A DNA stretch of 64,000 bases. Origin: JTS-RE9 sp964649195 (lineage in GTDB: Bacteria > Planctomycetota > Phycisphaerae > Phycisphaerales > Phycisphaeraceae). The notes beneath the pieces were generated by a model. It had not been told where the DNA came from. It searched no databases and worked only from the letters and a program-made list of their open reading frames with translations. Shown here in pieces: positions 52,264-61,466 of the stretch. Location of the stretch: assembly GCA_964649195.1 (NCBI GenBank), contig CAZYPK010000006.1, positions 1 to 64,000 on the forward strand. The letters are read 5' to 3'. The position numbers were made by a program, and so were the translations under genes. The first letter of the stretch is position 1. Every line of letters starts with the position of its first letter.

Positions 52264-53514
52264 ATGTCCTCCTTCATCGCGCCGCACGGCGGCACGCTCG
52301 TCAACCGCTTCGCCGCCGACCATGCCGCCCTGCTCGCCAAGGCTGCGCCGCTGGTCAGGGTGGGCCTGAGCAACGCCGATGTCTCGACCGTTTATCGCTG
52401 GGCCGATGGCACGCTCAGCCCGATGGTCGGGCCGATGAACGAAGCGGTTTTCAACCGTGTGCTGGCGGAGAATGTCGTTGAAGTGAACGGCAAAAAATAT
52501 GCGTGGACCATTCCGCTGTCGCTGCCGGTGTCGAGCGAACTGGCGGGCACGATCGAGGCGGGCCAGACCGTCGCCCTGACCAATCCCGCCGGTGAAATCA
52601 TCGCCACGCTCGATGTCGAATCGGTCTTCCCCTGGGACAAGGCTTACTACCTCAGGCAGGTCTATCGCACCGAGCGCACCGATCACCCCGGCGCCGACAT
52701 CGTGCTCAAGAACCCGGACAACCTCGACAAAACCCATCTCCTGGGCGGCGCCATCAGCGTCATTCAGCAGGCCGTCCATCCGCAGTTCGGCGAATACATC
52801 AAGACCCCCGCGCAGATCCGCGAACTGCTCGCCACCAAAGGCTGGGAGGCGGTCGTCGCTTTCCAGACGCGCAACCCGCTGCACCGCGCCCATGAATACG
52901 CACTGGTCTATGGCCTCGAATGGCTGCTGAGGCAGGGCAAAAATGCCGGCGCGGTGCTCAACCCGCTGCTGGGTGAAACCAAGGGCGATGATGTGAACGC
53001 ACTCGTCCGCATGCAGACCTACAAACGCCTCATCGAGTCCGGCGAACTGGGCGACGGCGACAGCGATGCGGAACTGTGGGCGAAGGTCGGCAACAGTGTA
53101 AAGGACCGCACGCTGCTCATCGGCCTGGACATGAAGATGTTCTACGGCGGCCCCAGCGAAGCGGTCATGCACGCCATCTACCGCCAGAACATGGGCTTCA
53201 CCCACATCGTCATCGGCCGCAAACACGCCGATGCGCCCTATGCCGACGGCACCGCGATCTGGGGCGACTTCGATGCCCAGGAAATCTTCGAGAAATTGAG
53301 CGGCGAACTGCTCGTCAAACCCGTGAAGGTCGGCTTCGCGGCCTACTACGATTCCATCAACCGCGTCGATCTCATGGAAAATCACAAGGAGGAAAAACCC
53401 GTCTTCATCAGCGGCAAACAGGTCCGCGAAACCCTGCTCAAAGGCGAACAGGTCGATCCCCGCATCATGCGGCCAAGCACCAGCGAGATTCTCGCGGCAG
53501 CGATGAAAAGATGA
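52264..53514 (+). CDS. sat: Sulfate adenylyltransferase (ATP sulfurylase)
   Basis: 416 aa from the ATG at 52264. The N-terminal PUA-like domain is followed by the catalytic domain with [14 protein letters not shown] (QxRNP and HxxH motifs that bind ATP and sulfate), then [12 protein letters not shown] and the GRKHAD loop ([13 protein letters not shown]). It activates sulfate to adenosine phosphosulfate, the first step of sulfate assimilation or, in reverse, of dissimilatory sulfur metabolism. Length fits the monofunctional Sat. The other sulfate genes are not adjacent, so the direction is not decided here. Confidence 0.95.
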   Translation: MSSFIAPHGGTLVNRFAADHAALLAKAAPLVRVGLSNADVSTVYRWADGTLSPMVGPMNEAVFNRVLAENVVEVNGKKYAWTIPLSLPVSSELAGTIEAGQTVALTNPAGEIIATLDVESVFPWDKAYYLRQVYRTERTDHPGADIVLKNPDNLDKTHLLGGAISVIQQAVHPQFGEYIKTPAQIRELLATKGWEAVVAFQTRNPLHRAHEYALVYGLEWLLRQGKNAGAVLNPLLGETKGDDVNALVRMQTYKRLIESGELGDGDSDAELWAKVGNSVKDRTLLIGLDMKMFYGGPSEAVMHAIYRQNMGFTHIVIGRKHADAPYADGTAIWGDFDAQEIFEKLSGELLVKPVKVGFAAYYDSINRVDLMENHKEEKPVFISGKQVRETLLKGEQVDPRIMRPSTSEILAAAMKR

Positions 53515-53580
53515 TTTCGGAGTTGGGATTTCGGATTTCGGATTTCGGATTGCGGATTTGATTTGAGATTTGAAATTTGA

Positions 53581-53664
53581 GATTCCTGAACAACCTCACG
53601 TCCAAGCCGCTTGCGGCTTCGCGATCCCCTGGTCCACGGTACATCGGGGGTTATTCAGAAATCC
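53581..53664. repeat. 86-bp element, copy C, embedded in ATTTGAAATTTGAG repeats
   Basis: GATTCCTGAACAACCTCACG at the left and GGTTATTCAGAAATCC at the right are inverted repeats. It sits inside AT-rich tandem words (53530-53580 and 53666-53700), so one repeat family has inserted into another. Confidence 0.8.
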
Positions 53665-53728
53665 TATTTGAAATTTGAGATTTGAAATTTGAGATTGCAA
53701 GGCATCGATATGAGCTAACATTCCAACC

Positions 53729-54811
53729 ATGCAGGTGTCACTGCTCGCCAATTCGCTTTGGCTTGATGAGGAACTGGCGGGATTTCGCCATCTCATCGTC
53801 GGTCTCATTGATGAACAGGTGCGCGTCGCCCAGCTTGTGCCGGGGGAACTGCCCGTCGAGGATGGCATTCCCTTTGGCGACCGGCTTTCGTGGGAGGATT
53901 CGGCATGGGGTTGGCTGCGCCGAAGGCGGGTGTCGGCGATGGCCGATGTGTTGGAGAAGCTCGAACCCGATGTGATTCACGTGCTCCATCATCAGCTTTG
54001 GGAAGGCGGCATCGAGCTGGCGGAGGATGTCGAGGCGGCGATCGTGCTTCAGGTCAGCGGCGAGGAGGAGGTGCAGCGGGCGGTGCGCCTGTTGCCGAGG
54101 CTGGACGCGGCAAGGGTGGCCTTCGCCGCGACGACGCAACCCCTGACCCGCGCCTTGACGGACCGCCTGCCCGATGCGTTCATGGTGCGCACGATCCGTC
54201 CGGGGGTTCGCATCCCTCCCGTCGAGCCTGATGACAAACCGACCGCCCAGGAGCCGCCCCTGTGCGCCCTGATCTGCGGGCAGACCCGGCATGACGCCTT
54301 TTACGAATCGCTCTTCAAGGCGATCCGGAACATCATCGTCGATCATCCCGAAGTGCAGTTCTTCCTCGACGCCCCCGCGGAGGCGGACAACGCCCTGTGG
54401 CAGTCGGCCAGGAAGCTGAACATCCTCTCGAACGTGAGCATGGTGCCGCACAAGCTGGGCCACCGCGAGTTGGAGTTGGGCGCCGATGTGATCATCCATC
54501 CCCAGCCGCTGCGCCGCTCGCGCAGCCTCACCTTGCAGGCCATGGCGCTGGGCCTGCCGATCATCGCCCACACCGATCCCTGGCTCGATTACCTCATCGA
54601 CGATCAAACCGCCTGGCTCACCGACAAGGCCGACGCCACCCGCTGGGAGGAGATGCTCCGGCACCTGATCGTCGCCCCCGACTCCGGTCAAGCCCTGGGC
54701 GGCCGGGCCCGCGAATGGGTCCGGCAACACCACCTGGCATCGCAGCAGGTGGCCGACACCATCGACCTCTACCGCAAACTCACGGGCGAAGCGATCAAGT
54801 TTCCGGGATAA
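53729..54811 (+). CDS. GT4/GT-B type glycosyltransferase-like protein
   Basis: 360 aa. The C-terminal half is GT-B like: LCALICGQTRHDAFYESLFKAI, HRELELGADVIIHPQPLRRSRSLTLQAMALGLPIIAH (with the S/E-x-L-x-x-x-x-x-A-M-A-x-G-x-P-I pattern) and TDPWLDYLIDDQTAWLTDKADA. The N-terminal half (DVIHVLHHQLWEGGIELAEDV) is the acceptor-side Rossmann fold. The final Glu-x7-Glu of GT4 is replaced by Ser-x7-A, so retaining activity is doubtful. The role may be in envelope polysaccharide. Confidence 0.65.
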   Translation: MQVSLLANSLWLDEELAGFRHLIVGLIDEQVRVAQLVPGELPVEDGIPFGDRLSWEDSAWGWLRRRRVSAMADVLEKLEPDVIHVLHHQLWEGGIELAEDVEAAIVLQVSGEEEVQRAVRLLPRLDAARVAFAATTQPLTRALTDRLPDAFMVRTIRPGVRIPPVEPDDKPTAQEPPLCALICGQTRHDAFYESLFKAIRNIIVDHPEVQFFLDAPAEADNALWQSARKLNILSNVSMVPHKLGHRELELGADVIIHPQPLRRSRSLTLQAMALGLPIIAHTDPWLDYLIDDQTAWLTDKADATRWEEMLRHLIVAPDSGQALGGRAREWVRQHHLASQQVADTIDLYRKLTGEAIKFPG

Positions 54812-54978
54812 AAATATAGTTCTGAGTTCTGAGTTCCGAGTTCTGAGTTTTTAGTTCCATGTTCCATGTTTTTTCATTTGGAGTTTGGAGCTTGTTTGTG
54901 ATTTGAGATTTGTGATTTGAAATTTGAGATTCGCTCGCTTCGTTCGCCAAGGCGAACGGCTAAAGCTACATTCCCGCC
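54812..54978. repeat. GTTCTGAGTTCCGAGTT and TTTGGAGCTTGTTTGTGATTT repeats
   Basis: 54825-54870 carries the GTTCCGAGTTCTGAG words; 54875-54935 the low-GC family seen at 19070 and 55885. The palindrome CGTTCGCCAAGGCGAACG (about 54941) ends it. No gene. Confidence 0.55.
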
Positions 54979-55833
54979 ATGTGGACTGTTCAGACCGTCA
55001 ACGATCTCCGCGTCATCCGTCGTTCGCTTCAAGGCACCGTCGCCCTCGTGCCCACCATGGGCGCTCTGCACGCCGGCCACCTCTCGCTGATCGAGGCGGG
55101 TCGGCAACTGGCCGATCACGTCATCGTCACCATCTACGTCAACCCCACGCAGTTTGGTCCCAGGGAAGACTTCGACCGGTACCCGCGTCCGCTGGCGGAT
55201 GACCTGACGATGTGCGAAAAAGCCGGGGCGGCAGGCGTGTTTCATCCCACCCATGAAGAGATGTATCCGCCTCATGCGATCGAGTCATCGCTGATGGTTC
55301 CTTCGCTCGATGGCGTTCTGGAAGGCGCGTTTCGGCCAGGGCATTTCGCGGGGGTTTGCCGGGTGGTGATGAAGCTGTTCAACATGGCGCAGCCGGATGT
55401 CGCGTGTTTTGGCCGCAAGGATTTTCAGCAGCTCAAGGTGATTCAGGCGATGACGGAGGACCTGGCGCTGCCCGTCCGCATCGTCGGCTGTCCGACGCTG
55501 CGCGACGCCGACGGCATGGCGCTCTCCAGCCGCAACCGCCATCTCACGCCCGACATGCGCAGGCGCGGCCTGGGCCTGTTCAAAGCCCTCAGCGAAGCCC
55601 GCGCCCTGGTCGAAGAACGCGGCGAGCCGGACCCCGCAGCCGTCGAAGCCGCGATGCGGATGGTGCTCCAGGCGCACAAGCTCAATGTGCAGTATGCCGC
55701 GCTGCGACATCCGCAGACGCTGGGCAAGATCGACGCGATCGAACCGGCTCTCACCGGCGGCGTGGTCGCGCTCATCGCCGCGAAGGTCGATGACGTTCGC
55801 CTGATCGACAACATGGTGCTGGGGGAGGGATAA
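54979..55833 (+). CDS. panC: Pantothenate synthetase
   Basis: 284 aa, normal length. The cytidylyltransferase-like motifs are ALVPTMGALHAGHLSLIEAG (with HAGH, the HIGH equivalent), TIYVNPTQFGPREDFDRYPR, FRPGHFAGVCRVVMKLFN and DVACFGRKDFQQLKVIQ. LRDADGMALSSRN provides the late motif. It condenses pantoate and beta-alanine with ATP to make pantothenate. No panB or panD lies nearby. It is flanked by repeats on both sides. Confidence 0.97.
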   Translation: MWTVQTVNDLRVIRRSLQGTVALVPTMGALHAGHLSLIEAGRQLADHVIVTIYVNPTQFGPREDFDRYPRPLADDLTMCEKAGAAGVFHPTHEEMYPPHAIESSLMVPSLDGVLEGAFRPGHFAGVCRVVMKLFNMAQPDVACFGRKDFQQLKVIQAMTEDLALPVRIVGCPTLRDADGMALSSRNRHLTPDMRRRGLGLFKALSEARALVEERGEPDPAAVEAAMRMVLQAHKLNVQYAALRHPQTLGKIDAIEPALTGGVVALIAAKVDDVRLIDNMVLGEG

Positions 55834-56014
55834 GTTCCGGGTTCCGAGTTTCGAGTTCCGAGTTCCAGGTTCCAGGTTTTTTCATTTGGAGTTTGGAGCT
55901 TGTTTGTGATTTGAAATTTGAGATTTGAGATTTCAAATCTTGAATTGGCCTTTTCCTCAACTCAGAACTCAGAACTCAGAACTCAGAACTCAGAACTCGG
56001 AACCCGGAACTTAT
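55834..56014. repeat. GTTCCGAGTT, GATTTGAAATTTGAG and AACTCAGAACTC repeats
   Basis: 55840-55870 and 55960-56005 are inverted arms (TTCCGAGTTTCGAGTTCCG versus AACTCAGAACTCAGAACTCG) around the low-GC words at 55885-55950. Same organisation as 54812-54978 and probably a duplicate of it. Confidence 0.6.
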
Positions 56015-57040
56015 TTACGCGCTTCTCCGCTGCCGATCCGTTGCGGTTTGCAGGGTTTTCTTTTCCTTGTCGCTCAGGCTTTGCAGGCCCTGCTCTTTCA
56101 CCTTGGCGAGGATGCGATCGACCTCGGCATCGAGCTTGGCATCCGATTCGCGTTCCGCGGCGCGGCGTCTGGCGGCGGCGTTGATGCGGCGGCGTTCGAG
56201 CCAGCCGATCTTGCGTTCGACCTGCGGAGCATGGCCGCCGTAGGGTGCGTGGCCGCCGCCGCCCATCATGTCGTATTGCCGCATCATCTGCCCCTGCTGA
56301 TAGCAGGCGATGAAGCCGAACAGGGCGATCATCATCAGCATCAGGTTGCGCGACATGATGCCGTACAGCGCCACGCCGACCGCGCCGATCATGCCCACCC
56401 GCGTGGCGATGGTCATGCTGCGCACGTAGCCCAGCTTTTTCCAGAGGATGATCTGCACCAGGCGGCCGCCGTCGAACGGATAAAAAAGCAGCGCAAGGTT
56501 GAACAGGAGCAGGCTGTAGTTGACGACGAACAGGTCCGCCAGCAGGCCGGGCAAACCGGGGACGTAGGCTTGAAACATGTTGAACGGCGCCAGGCTCACC
56601 GGCATCGGGCCGGTGTGCGTCGCCAGCAGCGTGCCATAGCAGGCGGCGGCGATGATGACATTCACCAGCGGCCCCCAGATCACCGTGACGAACTGGGCCC
56701 AGGGCGTCCGCGGGGCATCGCAGAACGCCAGCCCGCCCAGGGGCCACATCAGGATTTCATCCGCCCGCCCGCCGACGCGCCGGCAGGCCAGCACATGCCC
56801 GAACTCGTGCAGCAGCACGCTCAGAAAAAGCAGGCTCGACCAGCGCAGCGCCCACCAGGCGTCGCCGTCGGCCAGCATCCGCCAAAGGAGAATGAGAAAG
56901 AAGGACCAGTGAACGCTGACGCGCACGTTCAGATACGTGCCGATGGGCAGGGCATAACCGCCGGCTTGTTGCAGCGCGTGGCGCATACCGCCGCCGCCGC
57001 CGTCACCACCACTTCCATAATCGCGATCCTGCCAGCCCAT
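56015..57040 (-). CDS. Site-2-protease-type M50 zinc metalloprotease
   Basis: 341 aa from the ATG at 57040. The zinc motif HExxH is in LLHEFGHVLACRR (about residue 92), and the second M50 motif is FYPFDGGRLVQIILWKK (FDGG). Multiple hydrophobic segments surround them (SFFLILLWRML, FVTVIWGPLVNVIIAAACYGTLL, MIGAVGVALYGI). It therefore cuts within the membrane plane like SpoIVFB/RseP relatives. A charged C-terminal tail (AERESDAKLDAEVDRILAKVKEQG) is soluble and coiled-coil like. No substrate or anti-sigma factor is linked. Confidence 0.9.
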   Translation of the reverse strand: MGWQDRDYGSGGDGGGGGMRHALQQAGGYALPIGTYLNVRVSVHWSFFLILLWRMLADGDAWWALRWSSLLFLSVLLHEFGHVLACRRVGGRADEILMWPLGGLAFCDAPRTPWAQFVTVIWGPLVNVIIAAACYGTLLATHTGPMPVSLAPFNMFQAYVPGLPGLLADLFVVNYSLLLFNLALLFYPFDGGRLVQIILWKKLGYVRSMTIATRVGMIGAVGVALYGIMSRNLMLMMIALFGFIACYQQGQMMRQYDMMGGGGHAPYGGHAPQVERKIGWLERRRINAAARRRAAERESDAKLDAEVDRILAKVKEQGLQSLSDKEKKTLQTATDRQRRSA

Positions 57041-57080
57041 GATCGATCCGATCTCAAATTTCAAATCTCAAATCCCAAGT

Positions 57081-57165
57081 GGGACTTCTGAATAACCCCC
57101 GATGTACCGTGAACCAGGGGATTGCTACGCCGCAAGCGGCTTGAACGTAAGGTTATTCCGAAATC
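57081..57165. repeat. 86-bp element, copy D
   Basis: GGACTTCTGAATAACC at the left and GGTTATTCCGAAATCC at the right, with the same interior words (GATGTACCGTGAACC, GCCGCAAGCGGC). Located between the M50 protease and the acetyltransferase. Confidence 0.85.
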
Positions 57166-57235
57166 CGAAATCCTCTTCGGCCCCACCTATCTCAGCAGCA
57201 TATCGTAGTACCGCAAACCCGCGATTGTCTTGTCA

Positions 57236-57883
57236 TCACGAATCCCGCCTCCGCACCACCTTCGCAGGCACGCCGACCGCCACGCTGTCATCGGGAATAT
57301 CGCCAACCACCGCAGCCCCGGCGCCGATGATGCAGTTCCTGCCGATGCGCACCCGATCGCGCACCACGGCCCCGACGCCGATCATCGTGCCGCTGCCGAC
57401 GGTGATGTTGCCCGCCAGGTGGGCGCCGGGGCAGATGTGGACGCCATCGCCGAGGATGCAATCGTGATCCACCGAAGCGCAGGTGTTGATGATGCAGTTG
57501 GCGCCGATGATCGCCCCCGGATTGACGACGCTGCCGGCCATGAGCACGCTGCCTGCCCCGATCTTCACACCCTCGGCCACGGTCGCCCGCGGATGAATGG
57601 CGGCGGCCAGCTCAAACCCCATCGCCACGGCCTTCTCCGCAAGCCGCAGCCGCACCGCGTTGTCCCCGATGGCGATGAGGATGCGGGTGATGCCTTGTTG
57701 TTTCAAGGCCGGCAACAATTCGCACGAACCCATCACCGGCCCGGCGGGCGTGGATCGCGGCTGCGGGTTCAAGTCGTCGATGCAGCCGATAATCCTGTGG
57801 CGGCCTTCCAACCGCACGACATCGGCCACCACGCAGGCGTGGCCGGAGGCGCCCCAAAGCAGAATGACATTGGCTCGGCTCAT
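57236..57883 (-). CDS. NeuD-family sugar O-acetyltransferase
   Basis: 215 aa from the ATG at 57883 (a TTG precedes it). The N-terminal Rossmann domain (VILLWGASGHACVVADVVRLEG) binds the sugar nucleotide. The C-terminal left-handed beta-helix shows hexapeptide repeats (VAEGVKIGAGSVLMAGSVVNPGAIIGANCIINTCASVDHDC, then GAHLAGNITVGSGTMIGVGAVV). This is the NeuD/PglD type, which acetylates amino sugars for surface glycans. It opens the polysaccharide cluster to its right. Confidence 0.93.
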   Translation of the reverse strand: MSRANVILLWGASGHACVVADVVRLEGRHRIIGCIDDLNPQPRSTPAGPVMGSCELLPALKQQGITRILIAIGDNAVRLRLAEKAVAMGFELAAAIHPRATVAEGVKIGAGSVLMAGSVVNPGAIIGANCIINTCASVDHDCILGDGVHICPGAHLAGNITVGSGTMIGVGAVVRDRVRIGRNCIIGAGAAVVGDIPDDSVAVGVPAKVVRRRDS

Positions 57884-58211
57884 CAACGAACATCATCGGC
57901 GATTGAACCTTTACGGCACGAGACATCACGTGGATCAAATATTCGTTCGGCAAACAAGAGAATTTGCAACCGGGATGGGGGAGGGAACAAGGTTGGACAA
58001 TGACAACCGATGCCGGGAAATATGGGAAGGAAAGCTGGCCGGAAGGTTGAAACGTCACGGTGTCCGAACGTCAACGGCTGTTGTTTCAGAAACAGATAAA
58101 ATGACGGGAATGAATGACCGAGGTTAACATCCAAAAGCATTTTATCGATGTCATATTGTCTCAACGGTATCAGACCGATTCCACTCTTTTTGAACTTTCC
58201 GACAGTGCATC
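57884..58211. other. Intergenic region, 328 bp
   Basis: Lower GC than its neighbours. It should hold the divergent promoters of the NeuD-like gene and the first glycosyltransferase. No repeat or gene stands out. A minus-strand frame at 57883-58164 is not convincing. Confidence 0.4.
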
Positions 58212-59120
58212 ATGGCAACTGACGCTTTCCACCTCAAGCCGCCTTTGGTTACGGTGACGATCCCCGCCTACAACGCGGAGGCTTTTGTCGCGGAAGCGAT
58301 TGATTCAGTGTTGATGCAGGACTATCCGAACATGGAAGTGATCGTCTGCGACGATGGCAGCAGCGACCGCACTCTCGAAATCCTCCGGGGCTATGGCGAC
58401 CGCATCCGTGTGATTCGGCATCCTCGCAACCGCGGACTGGGTGTGACACGCAACACTCTCCTGCACGAGGCGCGGGGGACCATGCTCGCCCTGATCGATG
58501 CGGATGACCTTTGGCTCCCTGCGAAAATCTCAACCCAGGTTGCGATGCTGACGGCCCATCCCGAAGCGGCGCTTTGCCACTGCGCGACAGAGAACTTCGG
58601 CACGCACATCGGCGATGGACCCATGATCGAGGAAATCCGCGGCAAGATATTCGGCCGGTGCTTCACCACGCTGTTCAAGCGCAACGGCATTCATCCATCG
58701 GCCACGCTCGTTCGCATTGCGGCGATGCCCGCATCGGGCTTTTACGAGGACTTGAATGGCACCGAAGATTACGCGATGTGGCTGCACCTGCTGGCAAACC
58801 ATGAGGCTGTTTACCTTCCGCAGACCCTGGCACGCGTGCGGCGACATGACACGCAGATGACATCGGGCATACGGCGAATGCAGATCTACTCGGGCCTGGG
58901 CCGCCTCCGAACGCTGCGGAACGCGCCGCACAACCTCAATGCGCAGGAGAAGGACGAGTTGCTCCGGTTCGCCCTCGACGAACTGGAGACACAGGCCTAT
59001 TCGCGATACTGGAACAAGGACTTTGCCTCTGCTCGCCTGGGTTTCAGCACGTTGGATTCATACGGCAGGCGCATCAGGCTGCGGCACCGTTTGCGAGCGA
59101 GGCTGGGGACCTGGTTATGA
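58212..59120 (+). CDS. Family 2 glycosyltransferase
   Basis: 302 aa. The GT-A signature is complete: LVTVTIPAYNAEAFVAEAIDSVLMQDYPNMEVIVCDDGSSDRTLEIL with the DDGSSD nucleotide-sugar motif, then MLALIDADDLW (the DxD-like metal site), and a typical acceptor side (CHCATENFGTHIG). It transfers sugars in polysaccharide or glycan assembly at the inner face of the membrane. It lies between the NeuD-like and methyltransferase genes. Confidence 0.92.
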   Translation: MATDAFHLKPPLVTVTIPAYNAEAFVAEAIDSVLMQDYPNMEVIVCDDGSSDRTLEILRGYGDRIRVIRHPRNRGLGVTRNTLLHEARGTMLALIDADDLWLPAKISTQVAMLTAHPEAALCHCATENFGTHIGDGPMIEEIRGKIFGRCFTTLFKRNGIHPSATLVRIAAMPASGFYEDLNGTEDYAMWLHLLANHEAVYLPQTLARVRRHDTQMTSGIRRMQIYSGLGRLRTLRNAPHNLNAQEKDELLRFALDELETQAYSRYWNKDFASARLGFSTLDSYGRRIRLRHRLRARLGTWL

Positions 59121-59149
59121 TCCGGTCTTGGGCTTGATTCAAATGTCGT

Positions 59150-59941
59150 TCAACCTTGCTTTCCGCACAAACGGTCCCGAAGCCGGCGCACCTTGCCTCT
59201 GATCGAACGTGTCAGGCACCCTGGCAGCGCGCGCAGCACCTCTCCCAACGACAGAGCGTTGAGGTTCGCCGGACGCGGCTTCATTGCGTCGACGAAGCGT
59301 TGCGGATGTACGACCGACAGAGGCAGCCCCAATCCTCGTTGATGCGCAGCCATGAGCGCCGGATACTTTTCGATGGTCTGGGCGCGCACGTACATCAGAA
59401 CATTCTGCCGGTAGAACCACATGACATTCTCATCATGCCAGACCAGCGGACGAATAAAATCGACGGCCAGATAATTGAATTCCCGAAACAGCCTGGCCCA
59501 GTACTCCTGCCACTGCTCGTTGCTGTGATCCGTTCCCCCTTGGTGCGGGATGGCGGCTGAAAATAAAACACAAGGTGCGAGCAGGGTGAGATCGCGCACA
59601 AAACTCCGCGCCCGCGCCGGCGGCAGATGCTCCGCCACTTCAACGGACACTGCCAGATCAAAAGCGCGCGAGGTGTCGCAGCCCTGAGCCAGGTCGCTTT
59701 CGACGAATTCGTTCGAATCGATTTGCAGCCGACCTTTATTGACCCAGGATCCGTCCATGCCCAACACCTGTTTGACTCCCATCGTCTTAAAAACGGAAAG
59801 CCAGACACCTTCGCCGCAACCCACGTCCACAACGCTCGATGGCGTTACGGCTTCGAGCACCAAAGGCACGATCCGCTGTGCCGAATGGAGTGACCAGGCT
59901 TCATGCTGAGTGAAGAAAGATTCGTCATAATTGGTGGTCAT
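59150..59941 (-). CDS. SAM-dependent class I methyltransferase
   Basis: 263 aa. Motif I is SSVVDVGCGEGVWLSVF (the SAM glycine loop), then VLGMDGSWVNK (motif II with acidic residue) and FDLAVSVEVAEHLPP (motif III/IV). The C-terminal part is specific to envelope-glycan methyltransferases by context only. The acceptor is not evident. It converges with the preceding glycosyltransferase. Confidence 0.88.
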   Translation of the reverse strand: MTTNYDESFFTQHEAWSLHSAQRIVPLVLEAVTPSSVVDVGCGEGVWLSVFKTMGVKQVLGMDGSWVNKGRLQIDSNEFVESDLAQGCDTSRAFDLAVSVEVAEHLPPARARSFVRDLTLLAPCVLFSAAIPHQGGTDHSNEQWQEYWARLFREFNYLAVDFIRPLVWHDENVMWFYRQNVLMYVRAQTIEKYPALMAAHQRGLGLPLSVVHPQRFVDAMKPRPANLNALSLGEVLRALPGCLTRSIRGKVRRLRDRLCGKQG

Positions 59942-60037
59942 GGCTGGGGATGCTCGGGAAAAAGAAAATCCGGTGGCCTGCTGAAGACCCCGGCTGATGC
60001 CGGTCGATGTCTGCTTCTTGATGCATTCAACGGTGCG

Positions 60038-61288
60038 TCATTCCGGTAACGCCTGATTCAATCGAATCGCCTCCAGTATCTCCTCCACCTGTATCATCAC
60101 GGTATCGAATAGAAAGTGTTTTCTTATATGATCGATGCTCGCCTGTCCCATCGCTCTTCGCGCATCGGGTCCGATGGTGATCAGTCTCTCCAGACCGGCC
60201 GTCAGTGCATCGAGATCCCCCGCGTGGAACAGGTGGCCATTGATGCCGTCCATCACGCACTGTGCCGCCGCACCGGTGCGCGAGAGCAACATCGGCAGGC
60301 CCTGGGCTTGAGCTTCAAGCACCGCAAGACTGCAACCTTCGACCTCGGAGGTGTGGGCGTAGAGGTGCAATGAGCGGGTGGCTTCAAGCACTTTGGCCCA
60401 GGGCAGCGAGCCGGTGATCTCCAGGCGGTCGGCGATGTTCAGTTGAGCGGCCTGCTCGCGCAAGGCGGATTCGAGGCCGCCTCCGCCGATGAGTTTGAGG
60501 CGAAGCTGCGGCAGGCGCGGCGCGAGCCGGGCGACAGCGGTGATGAGATCGCCGTGCCGCTTTTCCGGGTCCAGTCGGGCGATCATGCCCACGACGATGT
60601 CACCTTCACCTTGCGGCAAGGGTTCGCTCGCCAGTGCCGATCGCGGGATCGAGTTGTGCACCACCCGCATCCTGGCGGGATCGAGATTCACCTTCGGCAC
60701 CTGCGGCAACTGAGGCACCGGCCTTTCACCGGCGAGCAGATCGGCCATGAACCGGCTCACAGGACAAAGCGCACTGGCTTCATCAACGATGCGAGGCAGC
60801 GCGGGGGCGGGTGTCCGATAAAGGTCCCCGCCTTGAAAACGCACGGCAAAGGGCAGCCCCGTCGCCTTGCGAATGTCAGCCGCCATGATCGCGTTGTGCG
60901 AACCCCAGTGAGCGTGAATCACCTGGGGCTGTTGCGCTTTCACAAATGCAAGCACACGTTTCATCGTGGCCCACTCGTGCAATCCCTGTCGCAGTCCACA
61001 CGCGCGGCGGTAGTCGGCAAGCGAGCGTGCAGGCTTCGCATTCAGCCCACGGATGCCCAGCGCCAGCAGATTTCTCAAGAGTTTCAGATCCGACTGATGC
61101 TGCAATCGCACCTGAAGCACAGGTACATCGGAGAGGCCGAAATCATTCAGGTTCGCACTGGCGCCAGGTGGATCGCTCAGTGAAATCACGGCCACATGAT
61201 GGCCTCGCCCCCGCATCCAGGCCAGCTCATTGAACAGCCAGGGCGTGTAAAGATAAGGCCAGAACGGCAGGCAATAAACGATCCTCAT
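60038..61288 (-). CDS. GT4 family glycosyltransferase
   Basis: 416 aa from the ATG at 61288 (GTG 61291 precedes it). It is GT-B with an N-terminal Rossmann domain (RIVYCLPFWPYLYTPWLFNELAWMRGRGHHVAV) and a C-terminal one (VVGMIARLDPEKRHGDLI, LKLIGGGGLESALREQA). The GT4 motif E-x7-E is present as EGCSLAVLEAQAQGLPML. It adds sugars from nucleotide donors with retention. It is part of the same glycan cluster. Confidence 0.92.
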   Translation of the reverse strand: MRIVYCLPFWPYLYTPWLFNELAWMRGRGHHVAVISLSDPPGASANLNDFGLSDVPVLQVRLQHQSDLKLLRNLLALGIRGLNAKPARSLADYRRACGLRQGLHEWATMKRVLAFVKAQQPQVIHAHWGSHNAIMAADIRKATGLPFAVRFQGGDLYRTPAPALPRIVDEASALCPVSRFMADLLAGERPVPQLPQVPKVNLDPARMRVVHNSIPRSALASEPLPQGEGDIVVGMIARLDPEKRHGDLITAVARLAPRLPQLRLKLIGGGGLESALREQAAQLNIADRLEITGSLPWAKVLEATRSLHLYAHTSEVEGCSLAVLEAQAQGLPMLLSRTGAAAQCVMDGINGHLFHAGDLDALTAGLERLITIGPDARRAMGQASIDHIRKHFLFDTVMIQVEEILEAIRLNQALPE

Positions 61289-61466
61289 CACAACGGCCTC
61301 GTGAACAGCTTCCAGATCGTCAGCTTCCGGAAAGTCTAGTCACACTATCGGCTCGATCACCCGTCACACCACTGCCCATCAACGCATCATCCTGATTTGG
61401 TCGAAGAGAACAACACGGATCGTGTGCGCGTATGGTTGTTTTCACCAGTGGTCCTGCGAGGCTCTG

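Noticed and set aside
57883..58164. Minus-strand 93-codon frame ahead of the NeuD-like gene
   Set aside because: No ribosome-binding site or motif, and poor composition.
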